Below are positions 14,331-24,874 of a stretch of DNA of 64,000 nt, in pieces. The stretch's first letter is position 1. Each line of letters starts with the position of its first letter. The notes beneath the pieces were generated by a model that ran no database searches, was not told where the DNA came from, and saw nothing but the letters and a program-made list of their open reading frames with translations. The stretch is from contig VXAI01000049.1 in the NCBI GenBank assembly GCA_013399305.1, positions 457,395-521,394 of the forward strand, written 5' to 3'. The position numbers were made by a program, and so were the translations under genes. The DNA comes from Rostratula benghalensis. Its lineage: Eukaryota; Chordata; Aves; Charadriiformes; Rostratulidae.

Positions 14331-14805
14331 GGGGGCAAAGGGGGAAGAACCTTTAAGACTTAAAGCCCAAAGCATTATTTTACCCAGCTAAACATTATTA
14401 TTGAGAAGGTAAATGACCAAGAAATTACCACTGGAGAGAATGAAAAATATAGCACGTAACTTCTGATGCCACCCTGAGCAACTGAAATGCATCCACGGGC
14501 TAAGCATTCGCTGGGTTTAGCAGAATTGCGTGTTCGTTGGTTTGGAGGCATGTTTTTCTCCCTCTGAGTGTTCGAATTAAAGGAAAGAAAAAATAAAATA
14601 AATCCCTTTTACTGTTATTGTCAACCACCTACTTCAGTTTGTTTCAGATATTACTGATAATAGTTAGGGGGGTTGGTACAGAACAAGTTTAACGCGTTGA
14701 CTTGAAATCATCTAAATAGGATTAACTTGTTTAAGTCATCATTCTGCCATCTGGACAATTTGGGTAGGAGTGTGTCAGGTGGGCAGGGGGTGTGATAGTG
14801 AGTTC

Positions 14806-14992
14806 TTAGAATCACAGAATGGTTAGAGATGGAAGAGACCGTAAAGACCATCCAGCTCCACCCCCCTGCCCTGGGCAGGGACACCTCCCACCAGACCAGG
14901 TTGCTCCAAGCCCCCTCCAGCCTGGCCTTGAACCCCTCCAGGGATGGGGCAGCCACAGCTTCTCTGGGCAAGAGAAGTTTTCCTGCTTTCTC
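14806..14992 (-). mobile_element. CR1 LINE 3' fragment (antisense)
   Basis: On the + strand this reads as the reverse complement of the avian CR1 3' end: an AATCACAGAATGG start, then a GGAAGAGACC-type block, CCCTGGGCAGGGACACC, CAGGTTGCTCCAAGCC and a TTCTCTGGGCA end. CR1 copies are 5'-truncated and lack a poly(A) tail, as here. Confidence 0.93.
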
Positions 14993-16919
14993 AAAAGCTC
15001 TGTGTAATAACCTTGTGTTTTCTTTTCTAAAATATTTTTTTTAAAAAACCAAGAAAAATCTTATCACTATTAAAATTCATTAGTGTCAGTATCAAAGAAT
15101 TTACCAAAATAACTGATAGGTTCTGGTAGAACAATTAATGTATTTGGATAGGGTTCAATTATTTTTTTAAATGATGATTCCTACATTAAAGGTGCTTTTA
15201 AGTGGAAAGGATGAATGGGTTAAGGCGAAACCCATTGGTCTGTTTAATGATCGCCTTTAGCGTTTGCAGGCCCTCCCGTGTCATGCAGTTGTGTTCCAAG
15301 TGGATGAAGTTGGGGAATTGTCTGTGATCTCTGCATGAGCTGTTTCAAAAAGGTGCTCTCTCTTCTGGCCACCACTGAGAACGTGGTGGCCCAGCTGGGA
15401 TGCCTGCCCTGCTGGCACGCGTTCCAGCCATTCCAGCTCCTCGGGCAGCGAGCTTTCAGAGCTCACAAGGGTGAGTTACCAAGGGGATACCCGTAAGGAG
15501 GCATCACTTCACCCTCTGAGCTAGCAGGGAACCTCTGGCTTAGCACTTTGCTGTTAGATTTTCATTTTTTTCTGTAAAGCAGACACTAATCATGACTTCT
15601 CATCATTAGATATATTTTTGGACTACTTGGAGCCAAGGCAGAGCTAGAGTTCATGGAAGAAATGAACAATACTTGCCTGAAGCATCCTGTAATTTATATG
15701 ACTGTTATTTTATTTTAAAATTCTAAAATGTTGCCTAGTTTAACATACACTATGAAAGAAAATTTGTACAAAATAATTATCTGATGCAGTGATAACTTTA
15801 GGGTGTAATAACATGTATAGTTTAATCTTAACAGCTTCTCATAATGTGTTCGTTCTAATTTAAATATCTAATAGCAATGTGAATTTTGTGTTCTACTAAA
15901 AAGCTCTTAACAGTTATCTTTTATAGTTCTGGTTTTAAGAGTAAACTTGTTGGCTTTAGTTCATGTTTAATCATCATCTTCCATTTTTGAAAGATAAAAC
16001 AAGCACAGAGCATTGTGGCAAGAGCTAGAACTCTCCAAGAAGCAGTCATGTTAACTGCCATAACAAAGGCTGATAATAGTGCTTGATTGCTGGGGACTCT
16101 CAATAAGCTTTCTAAAACACCAGAACAATGAAAGCTTTTACCTAATTAAAAAATGATGTGTTGGCAAGTTGGTTTTGCTGCATGAGATGTGCAGCAATAC
16201 CTGGTGTTTTTTTATTTCTATAACCCTTAATTAGCTCATACAAATGTATAGCACATAGTGTGTTTTCATTTAGCCTTACATAGCTCATCTGCTCCAGGTT
16301 TTCCAGAGCATCATTTCCCAAAAAGGTTTGAAATAACGTTTAGCATATGCTGACTCCTCAGTATGTGCTTGCACGTTTCCCTGAATAAATGTGGGAATAC
16401 TGCATGTGAAAATTAACACCAATGTTACTGTTTTCTTAACATAAGTTCCTAATTATTATTACTTCTTAAGCATATCACTTTTTTCAGGGAAAAAAAAAAA
16501 AAGGAGCAGCTGAAGATGCTGTTAAACATTTATTAGAAAAATAATTAAGCTTGGCTTGATTGTTTAAACATTGCTTATGTTGCAATTCTGCTTTAAAGGA
16601 ATATTTTGGAAAAACTTATGATAGTGGTTATCGTAACATCTGGTTATCTCCCTCAAAGGATCCCTAAAAATAATTAAGTAGTAATATTTTAGAAAATTAA
16701 TGTGTTTTCCTTGTGCCTGTTGTAGCTCTGGAAATGTTTATTTTCCAGTACTAGACTACTAGCAAATTTTTTTTCCACATAAATACTGTCTTAAAGCAGT
16801 AAGATAGATACAGTTTTAATGATACAAAAGATGTTGAGTCAGTGAATACTACTTGATGCACACTTTGCTTCAAGAATTTAAGTCTCTTGGATTAGGGTCT
16901 AAAATCAGTCTTCTGTTTG

Positions 16920-17005
16920 TTTGATTGATTGATTTTTTATTTTATTTTATTTTATTTTCCTTTCCTTCCTTTTTTTTATTTCATTTTTTTTTCCTTTCCT
17001 TCCAG
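16920..17005 (+). repeat. GATT / TTTTA / TTTCC simple repeats
   Basis: A GATT triplet run is followed by four TTTTA units and then a pyrimidine tract of CCTTT-type units. Confidence 0.85.
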
Positions 17006-18309
17006 CTTTACTACAATTTTGATTCCACAAAAGCAAGGGAATTAAGACTGTATTCCCAAAGGTCTACCTAATACCTGCATACCCTGAAAAGCTGGGTTAC
17101 CAAGTGAGTCAACCTTTTAATCTGCCCAGTAATTCACAACTAGGTTACTGTCTGGTTTTGCTCAACCTGCACACTTACATATCCATACTCATTTTGCATA
17201 GAATGCACACACGTTGTTTTATTTTATTTCTTAAATGAAATTGAATTGTTTCCTTACAGCAAACAGGTTCCTGTTGTCTTTTGCAAAATGTTCAGGTTTC
17301 CATGGTAAGCACAGGCATTCTTCTGTTTTTTTTTAAGGGGATCACAATGATATTACAATCATTCATCCTTTCAGTCCTGTTGCCACAGCCATAAAAGCTT
17401 TGTGGGTTTTTTATTTTCTAAATTTTCAGCAGAAACTTCAGCTGAAGATGTGCACACCTACCATTCCATTGCCGCTGTTTAAAGGAGCCTGAAGGTTAAG
17501 GAGGGACGTGCAGGGTCCTAGGCATACACTAAAAGCAGGGATAGTACACTGCAGCAGTCTTAACAAATTTGATTCTTTTAAGAAGAGGAATTATTTCTTT
17601 TCATTTGTATTTTAAATGTGACAGAAGTGACAATAATTTTAATATAAAAGATTTTATTTTTATTTTCTTTTTGCAATGGCTGGCAAAGTCTTGACACTGT
17701 TTAGTTCTCCAGCTTAATGTGATCCACATTCTGATGACAACAGCAGAATGTATTAGTATGATGTTTCAGTAAATTTTCGTATTGCTTTAATTTCCTATAC
17801 TAACTTGAAGTAATTTTTTGGCATAAGTTTCTCTTAAAAGAAATTTTCCATTTTAGATTATAATATGCACTATTTTTGAAGTGACAATAATGTGTGATTA
17901 TAATTCATACCAAGAAGGTTCACAAGGACTTTCAACAAAACTCATAAAACTGTTCTAAGTAGTTAATATTTAGTTTAAATATCAAATCATTTACTTAATA
18001 TTTAATTCCTAAAAATTGAAAAATTAATTCAATTTAAAATTTCAGACTTTTCTCCTAGACAATTTTTTTTTTTCTTTTTTTTAGAATGAGGTGGTTTGGA
18101 CTTCAATTTACTTATTTAGATATTTATTTAGCTGCTTTCTGATAAACAGTGCTGCATATCAGTAATTAAGTTTTGAAGATGATCAAAATCTGGTAACCAG
18201 AGTATTTACTTTTATATTTCATGACCAGAGGGCATCAACTTGGATACACTATGAAGAATATCAGGTGCTCTAAACCTGTCAAGGTTGTACTATTTCTTAA
18301 ACCTGTTTA

Positions 18310-18338
18310 CCAAAAAGAAAAAAAAAAAAAAAAAAAAG
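18310..18338 (+). repeat. Poly-A run
   Basis: An almost uninterrupted A run of about 28 bases. There is no AATAAA at the usual spacing upstream, so it gives no sign of a retroposed transcript. Confidence 0.85.
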
Positions 18339-19945
18339 TTAAAATTCTATTGAAAGTACTAAAAATAAAACTCCAAACCCACAAATAACAAGTTTAAAGC
18401 ACAGGAAAATCTTATGCTGCCAATTTTTTCCCTCTTTTGTAGATACTCTTATCCATGCTTTTGCTACATTTTGCTCCAAACCACTGTAAAAGCCTGCATG
18501 TGTGCAAAATCTCATTCTGATTTTCATGTAAACAACAAATTATTAATTAATTTGCAGCAACTGGACTAGGCTAGTGCAATAACTTATTTTACTGAGTAAT
18601 CTGCTTCCTTTCTGTGGAATTATATGTCGTCTCATGCTTTTTAAATGATAAGTTACAACACTTGTGTAAGTACAGTTTTTATTGCAGCAAATGAATTCTG
18701 CAACAAATTATAACAAATGGACTTTGTACTAAATATTTTATTCTGTTGTTGGTTTTTTCTTAGTTCATACGCCTTGGACTGCTCATGAAAGTTTGGAAGG
18801 CTGTGGAAAATGTATCTGTGCTTTCTTTCATGCAAGTAAGTTATAGAGGGATGAAGTGGTTTTTTTATCAAGCCTTAATTAATTATTAATTGATGTGAGC
18901 ATATCAGCTCTCGAATGCCCCTGCTGAAGTTTACTTGCCTAGTTCAAGTTAAGCACGGAATTTGTAGGAACGAGTTCAGAGTATGCAGAACCTTGCAAGG
19001 CTGGTCTCTTTGAAATGTGTCCAAACAGATATTCAAATCAGTGTTACAAGATACATGAGAAATGCTTTCCACGTTTTACGGTGTGCTTCGTATGACACGA
19101 ACATTTCCTCTCAGATATAATTCTTTTTCAGAGTGAAAATCTTCAACGTGATCGTACTTGATGGCAAAAGAATGTTGACTGAAGTGTGGCATAATGCTGT
19201 TGCTTGTTCACATTCAAATTTAAAATAATAATAAAAAAAATAAATTCATGAAGGCGTGGAGGAAAGAGAACTATTTATCACACGGTTTATCCACTAGAAG
19301 AATTTCAACTGAGAATTTCAATTCAGTTGAGCCCAAATTCACTCATGAGGTCAGTGCCATTCCAGCACAGGTGATTTCATACCCGCTGTTCTTCCTCCGC
19401 GGGCGTTGCTGTCAAAGCTTCCCAGTCACCTTGGCTAACTCATTCCATGTGCCACAAGCAATTATCCCAAGTTCCACACTGACTGCAACTTTGGAACCTG
19501 TGCAGCTGTGATGTCATAAGGGAGCCCTTAATGCACGAGTGGCCGGTCTGGAGGCCCGATGGCCCGCGCCGATTAATCACCCTCCCGAGGGAAAGGTGTG
19601 GGTTTAACCATTCCGGTGGCGGGCCTGCCAGAAGTGTACTGGGAGTACAAATGTGTAAAATGGGCATCCCAGCAAAAGGCAGCAATCCTTCAAAGTAACA
19701 TTTTACATTATTCAGATCATTCCGCTTGTTTTCCTCCTCCTCGTGCCCCCAGCCCGAGTCTGTTATTGATATAAAGGTTGAAGCTCAGGCAGCTTAACTG
19801 TTATGTGGAATGACCTTTACTTTTAATATTAATATATTATTGTAAAGTCTATGAGACTCATAAATGCAATTTTAGAATTCATATGAAATGCCATGTGCTG
19901 AACCTATTGCAACTTTTCCTCTAGTCCTGTGGCAGGTTGCAAACT

Positions 19946-19963
19946 ATGCGAATTAATATGCAT
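19946..19963. promoter_or_regulatory. POU/homeobox-like palindromic site
   Basis: ATGC...GCAT arms flank an AATTAAT centre (ATGCGAATTAATATGCAT). This resembles a paired POU-domain half-site arrangement with an embedded ATTA homeodomain core. Binding is inferred. Confidence 0.4.
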
Positions 19964-20089
19964 CCCATTCTTCCCCCTTTATTTACTTAGAGAGGTTTGC
20001 CGAGCAACTTTATCAAGAGTAACATTATCAAGAGCTTTCCTGCAAGCTTCTTTATCATATTCACATCCCTGTCTGCTCGACACTTGTCA

Positions 20090-20099
20090 CTGTCAATCA
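20090..20099 (-). promoter_or_regulatory. PBX-PREP/MEIS composite site
   Basis: CTGTCAATCA on the + strand reads TGATTGACAG on the - strand. That is an exact match to the PBX-PREP/MEIS heterodimer consensus known from Hox-cofactor enhancers. A second TGTCA half-site (CTTGTCA) lies just upstream. Confidence 0.5.
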
Positions 20100-20381
20100 A
20101 ATGGCAATAATACGCAGATGATTTGCTCATTTGGTTTAATAAAATCTCTCTGCTTATTTGCACTGCAGTCATTATGCCACATAATTGCTCTGCCGCTGAG
20201 GTGAAAGGCAGCCAGTTGCCTGGGGGATAAGAAGAGACTATTGCTATATGAAGGATTTGTTTCTTTGCCTCTGTCTCTCCCTAGTCACTCATATCCCTAA
20301 AATTAATATTGTATTTGAATCCAGTCCTGCTATTCTTATGCAGGCTAACATTGTTATTACTTATTATTTGGATGTGAAGTC

Positions 20382-20448
20382 ATTTATTTTTAGTTTTGAT
20401 GTCCAAGCTGTCAAGCTAAATTTCATTGTGTACTGCCACATACAATTT
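20382..20448 (+). repeat. Duplicated 67-bp noncoding element, copy A
   Basis: This segment matches 24808-24874 at 63 of 67 positions without gaps. It includes a 29-base identical core (20396-20424) containing CCAAGCTGTCAAGCTAAA. Flanking sequence on both sides is unrelated between the copies. Translation is open in both copies, but there is no start, splice context or known protein, so I treat it as noncoding. It could be an exapted ancient repeat or a duplicated conserved element. Confidence 0.8.
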
Positions 20449-20700
20449 TTAACTGCCACTTAAACTCGATTCAAAATCCAAATTATGAAGAGAACATGTT
20501 CAAAGGAATGGGCTGACAGGAAGTATAGCTACAATTTTTATTTCCCAGGAAATCAAAGTCTAGATCTTGTTATTGTTCTGGGGTGGAGATATGTGCAGTT
20601 TTCATACTTCATAATCTTTTTTGTATCGGCTGGACACTGTGATTCAGAAACAGAAAAAAGGGGGCTATTTATGCATATGAGCAGCCCTTAGGGTGCCAAA

Positions 20701-22029
20701 CAAAGGCATTCACTTCCAGAAATGATATAGCACAGGACCAGCTCAACTTACTCTTGTAAATTTGTGAATGATTTGTACTCCATTTTCCAGCAGATTCTAC
20801 TGTGACAGACAGGGGAAGTGAAAATGAGGAATTTCTCTGTGTAACACAAACCTGAACCCTTTCCCTGCACAGTTAATAGGGCAGTAACTGCCATGTGATA
20901 ACAATCATGATCCTGTACTTTGGGGGTGATTCCATCTCAGTGGCAGCCTAAAACACTGATGGTTTTGAACTTATTCCAAACAGCGAGTGCTTAGAGCTTA
21001 TTTTAAAGAAAATGAAGACCCAGACTAAAATTGCCTATGAGAGAATACGTCTATGTTCAGCTTCCCTCTTTTCAGTCCAAGTCCTGTGCTGAGCTTTGCT
21101 GGGACTGAGTGGGTCAGAGGAATTACTAGTATTTTTAAGGCAACTGAACTTGAGGACATCTCTTCTGTTGGGATCAACTCGATCTGATAGTATTCAGATG
21201 TAGCAAGAGAGAGCCATTAGTCATAATGTTAACACGGGGGTAGTTTCTTTAGCTGCCTGAATTGAGACAGCCTGCATTGAACCAGAAGAGCCCATTAACT
21301 CACAGAAGTCCAAAACTGGACTAATAAGTCTCCTCCAGCCTTGGTGGAAGGCCGTTACGTTTCATCCAGCTGATGCGGTATTGCCCCCGGTAGCCAGACA
21401 GAGATTCTGAAACTCACTTGGAAGAAATCGAGAGATACAAACTGACTCCTTTCAGTCGTTAGATTAAGTGGTTAATCATTCTCACTATTAAAATATTTAC
21501 TGAATGTCTTGTTTGAAATTGGTTCTTGTTATGGCTTTCCACACTAGATTAAAAAGATATTTATCTCCCAGCATTTTCTCTCTGTTTTCTTTTGTCTTGT
21601 AATTGAGTGCTTTCTCAGTAGTTTTTAGCAAAATTAACATATCCCTGAACATGGCATTTCACCAGCTTTTTATGTGTACGTGGCTCTTTGTTTTTATCAC
21701 AAGCAAGTAATGACATCAGGTATCTGAGCGGTGCTCGGGATAACATTAATATTTATTTTGGGGGGCAGGGAGGCATAGCAGTTGTGATGGGCCACTAGTA
21801 CTGAGCTTTTTTAGTTCTATACTGTTTCAGAAATGTAAGAAAGGACTGCTTTTCCTTTTTTCTCCTCTGCATCTTTAGTATTGAGCTTGTGTTTCTGTTT
21901 GAGTGAGTGCACCTACGAAGCAGCTGTGGTCACCCTTACTCGTTGTTTATCGCTGCGGAATGGGCTGAACGTTCGTGTTACCCAAGGACGCTTGGGACTT
22001 CTTTTTCTCAGGGCAAAACCTATTAGGTC
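20701..22029. other. Intergenic DNA, no gene seen
   Basis: No exon, RNA gene or recognisable repeat is supported. Composition is mixed. Confidence 0.5.
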
Positions 22030-22262
22030 TGTGATCAGCCCAGCACTGGGGTCTCTCCTGCTGAGACAGGTTGGGATAGAATGGCACAAAGCATTCAGGT
22101 TGCTCAGAAAAGTTGTGGTGTCTCCCCACCTTTGGAGGTATTTGAAACCCAGCTGGATGAGTTCCAAGCAACCTGCTCCAGCTGCCCCTGCCCCGAGCCA
22201 TGGGGGTTGGACCAGACCAGAGGACCCTTCCCATCTCATGCTAGCTGGAATTCAAGAATGCA
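22030..22262 (+). mobile_element. CR1 LINE 3' fragment (sense, diverged)
   Basis: The order of recognisable CR1 blocks is AGGTTGCTCAGAAAAGTTGTGG, CTTTGGAGGTATTTGAAACCC, a GGATGAGTTCC block, CAACCTGCTCCAGCTGCCC and TTGGACCAGACCAGAGGACC, followed by a decayed end. It is more diverged than the other copies. Confidence 0.8.
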
Positions 22263-22430
22263 GAAGTGCCATATGACTTGTAAAAGTTCTCAATATAAAG
22301 GTATCATATCAGTTATCATCATAGTTTCGTAAGGAATAATTCTACATTGACAAGGAAATTTTTATCTTTTAATTTTGAATTTGAATCAATTACCAGTTGT
22401 AAAGAACTTTATTTTGCCTACTTGTTAAGT

Positions 22431-22547
22431 TATTGTTTGGTTGGGGGTTTTTTAATGGGTTTGGGGGTTTTGTTTTGTGGTGCTGTGCTTTTTTGTTGGG
22501 GTGGTTTTGGATTTTTTTTGTTTTAGAGGGGGGAGTGTGTTGTTTTA
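22431..22547 (+). repeat. G/T-rich tract with five G runs
   Basis: About 115 bases are nearly pure T and G. G runs of 5, 3, 5, 4 and 6 are separated by short T-rich spacers. The + strand is a quadruplex candidate. Confidence 0.7.
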
Positions 22548-24807
22548 AAAAAAATACAGATCTAATTCTAAGCTATTTTAGTCAATAGTATTAACTAAAT
22601 AAATTAAAAGTATCTTCTTCTAATTAAATGTTAGGTAGGTTTTAAATCAGATTTTTAAAGACATCAGCCACAGAAAATGTCAGCTCCAAACCCTAAAGAT
22701 TGTTTTGAAACAAAATCTTTCCTTCAGATTAATCACAAAAACACTCAGAAAGGAAGGAAGGAAGGAGAGTTTCATTTTCCTGTCCTCACAGTAGCTGTTG
22801 ATCCTTCCTAATCTCTAATATTAAGAAGATCTTAATTCTAAATAGACTTAGTTTGTCACGGTGGCTGATTTGGCTTTAGGAAATGTAATGAGTGTTGGGA
22901 AGGAACGTTAACTGTTGTGCATTTAATGGTTTTCTCCCGTGGAAGTACAGCTCTTGTATCACTGATGCTTCAACACTGGCTCACTTTCTCCTTTCTGTGC
23001 CCAACCCAGTGCAGGTTCCTTTTCTGGAGCAAGCTCATGCAGTTTACCACAGGAACTAGCAACAGTTTGAAAATGAAATCGTTGCCTACTTTTTTTTTTT
23101 GTACAGATACATTAATTAGCTTCAGACAAATTGGGTTTAGGAGTTGATACACTATTGAATTGTCTATTACAGAAGATTAAAATAATATGAGTTGTTCTAA
23201 AAATGCCATGCTTAGCTTGGCGTGCAGCTCCCATAATTTTATAAACAAGGTATTTGGATTAGTGCCCTATGCATTTGCATACACAGACTTGTGCACACAC
23301 AGACACAGGTTGTCATCAGGTAAAGAAGACAGGGGAATTCTCTCCAGCCCAAACACCCAAAGCACCTGCCTGTGTTCAGAACTTTAGTGGGCAGGATTTT
23401 CAGAAGTACTGAAAAGAAAAATTAATTTATAGTTACACAATCTGTACTGAAATAATGAGAACTAATTCAATTGTGACAGTAGCTCTTTGCTTGGCTATTG
23501 AATAAGTTACTTGACATTTTTCAGCAACACGTTCCGCTATAAATTGGAACCAATATATAAAATAACACAGAAAATACTGCATCAGGGAACATTCTATCCA
23601 GGATTTTCATAAGGGAGAGAAATCTAATATTATACCCTGCTATTAATTAACGTTAGATTTACTATCTGAAAGAAGGTGTTTAAAATTCTGCAAAAAGAGA
23701 CATGATTATCTTTGCATAGTCTCTTGTTCATAATCTTCATTTTTCCAAAGGCATTAAGGGACCTTATATTTGCAAAGTGGAAATTATTAAGGATAATTAA
23801 GATGAAGGTTTTATTTGATAGAGGATTTCTCATGATGTTTGGAAATACTCAGTTTAAATCTAATCTCAGTTCACACTCTTGCTTTTCAGAATGAGATGCT
23901 GTGTAATAAAAGGAAACCACAAATAGTCGAACCACCTTTTGGAATGGCAGAAACACTACTTGAGTCCCTTAAAAAAAGAAGAAAAATTAAACTTTACAAC
24001 ATCTTGTGGCTTTGGTAAGTATGAAAAAGAGAGAAGATAGGACTGAATGAAATGAGAATCACAGTACCTTGAGAAAACAGAAAGAACTGATTGGGAGGTA
24101 CAAGTTTACACTAACCTACACAGAAAAGGTTGCAGGTGCCTACCAAAATTCAGCTAAAAAACCAAAACCACACTTGAAAAAGATGTGCACAGATATGTTC
24201 TACTGAAGATTTTTTTATTATTATTATTTTTTTTGCCAGACTAAGTTCTTATTCATAGATAAAGCATCTCATTGGGATTGGGAGGCAAACTGAAGTTCTT
24301 ATATCTCAGTCATGCTATGGTAGACACTAACAATACGTTATTTGACCTTAAATCCCTTCCTGCTGAGCAGTATTTGATCTTCCAACTACATGTTTTGTGA
24401 GGCTCTTCAGCTGCAACTGAAGATAGCCAGATCCCAAATCCAATTGCATTTCCATTGATCATCTGAGTCAGTGTTCTCCAGGCTTCCCTCTTGCTCGTTG
24501 CAAGGGATCCATATGCAGTTGAACCGAAATACATTGATCTATTTTCCCACATCCCCCATCAGCTCAGCTTGTCCTGGCTCAAAATTTGAGAACAAATCTG
24601 AGACACAGCCAGCTCCTACACGCCTGCTTCCAGTGGAAAAATCATTGTACCTGGGATGTGTGGGCTGTGGGAAGAGGCTAGACTGTTCATCTTCCATTTC
24701 TCTGTGTTCAGTCTAGCTTTAGAAAGAGCTACACGAGGTAATTGTTTTCTTTATGTACTGTTTTATAGTATTTCTGTTCAGTTTTACCAGAAATATATAG
24801 ACAGATT
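22548..24807. other. Intergenic AT-rich DNA, no gene seen
   Basis: No exon is supported. A short GGAA microsatellite lies at about 22749-22768. Confidence 0.5.
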
Positions 24808-24874
24808 ATTTATTTTTAATGTTGATGTCCAAGCTGTCAAGCTAAATTTCCTTGTGTACTGCCACCTACAATTT
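24808..24874 (+). repeat. Duplicated 67-bp noncoding element, copy B
   Basis: Partner of 20382-20448, in the same orientation 4,426 bp downstream. The four differences are at 24819, 24821, 24851 and 24866. The 29-base core is 24822-24850. Neighbouring sequence on either side does not resemble that of copy A. Confidence 0.8.

Larger units (their letters stand above)
7612..14805. other. Intergenic AT-rich DNA, no gene seen
   Basis: No exon or RNA gene is supported. The stretch contains G/T-rich tracts (7901-7986, 10337-10392), poly-A/T runs and a short AT-rich tandem repeat at 11490. From 14110 to 14330 the texture (TAAT-type homeodomain cores, few homopolymers) resembles conserved noncoding DNA. 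Confidence 0.5.
14993..19239. other. Intergenic DNA, no gene seen
   Basis: No exon or RNA gene is supported. The stretch contains a (TTTTA)n run followed by T/C-rich sequence at about 16920-17005 and a long poly-A at 18310-18338. Segments near 16130-16340 and 16500-16720 have homeodomain-core-rich texture that might be conserved, but this cannot be tested here. Confidence 0.5.
19240..20300. promoter_or_regulatory. Candidate developmental enhancer / conserved noncoding block
   Basis: This roughly 1 kb stretch has mixed composition, lacks repeats and is dense in transcription-factor cores. They include GATTAATCACC (TAATC homeodomain core), an A/T-rich POU/homeobox palindrome at 19946-19963, AATCAAATGG and TTTAATAAAATC-type cores, and CTGTCAATCA at 20090-20099, which is the reverse complement of the PBX-PREP/MEIS composite TGATTGACAG. 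No long open frame has exon features. The enhancer role is inferred from motif content only. The likely target would be a gene of the AKTIP-RPGRIP1L-FTO-IRX region. Confidence 0.45.

Noticed and set aside
22081..22332. 83-codon frame with apparent Cys-rich protein
   Set aside because: It is mostly diverged CR1 sequence.
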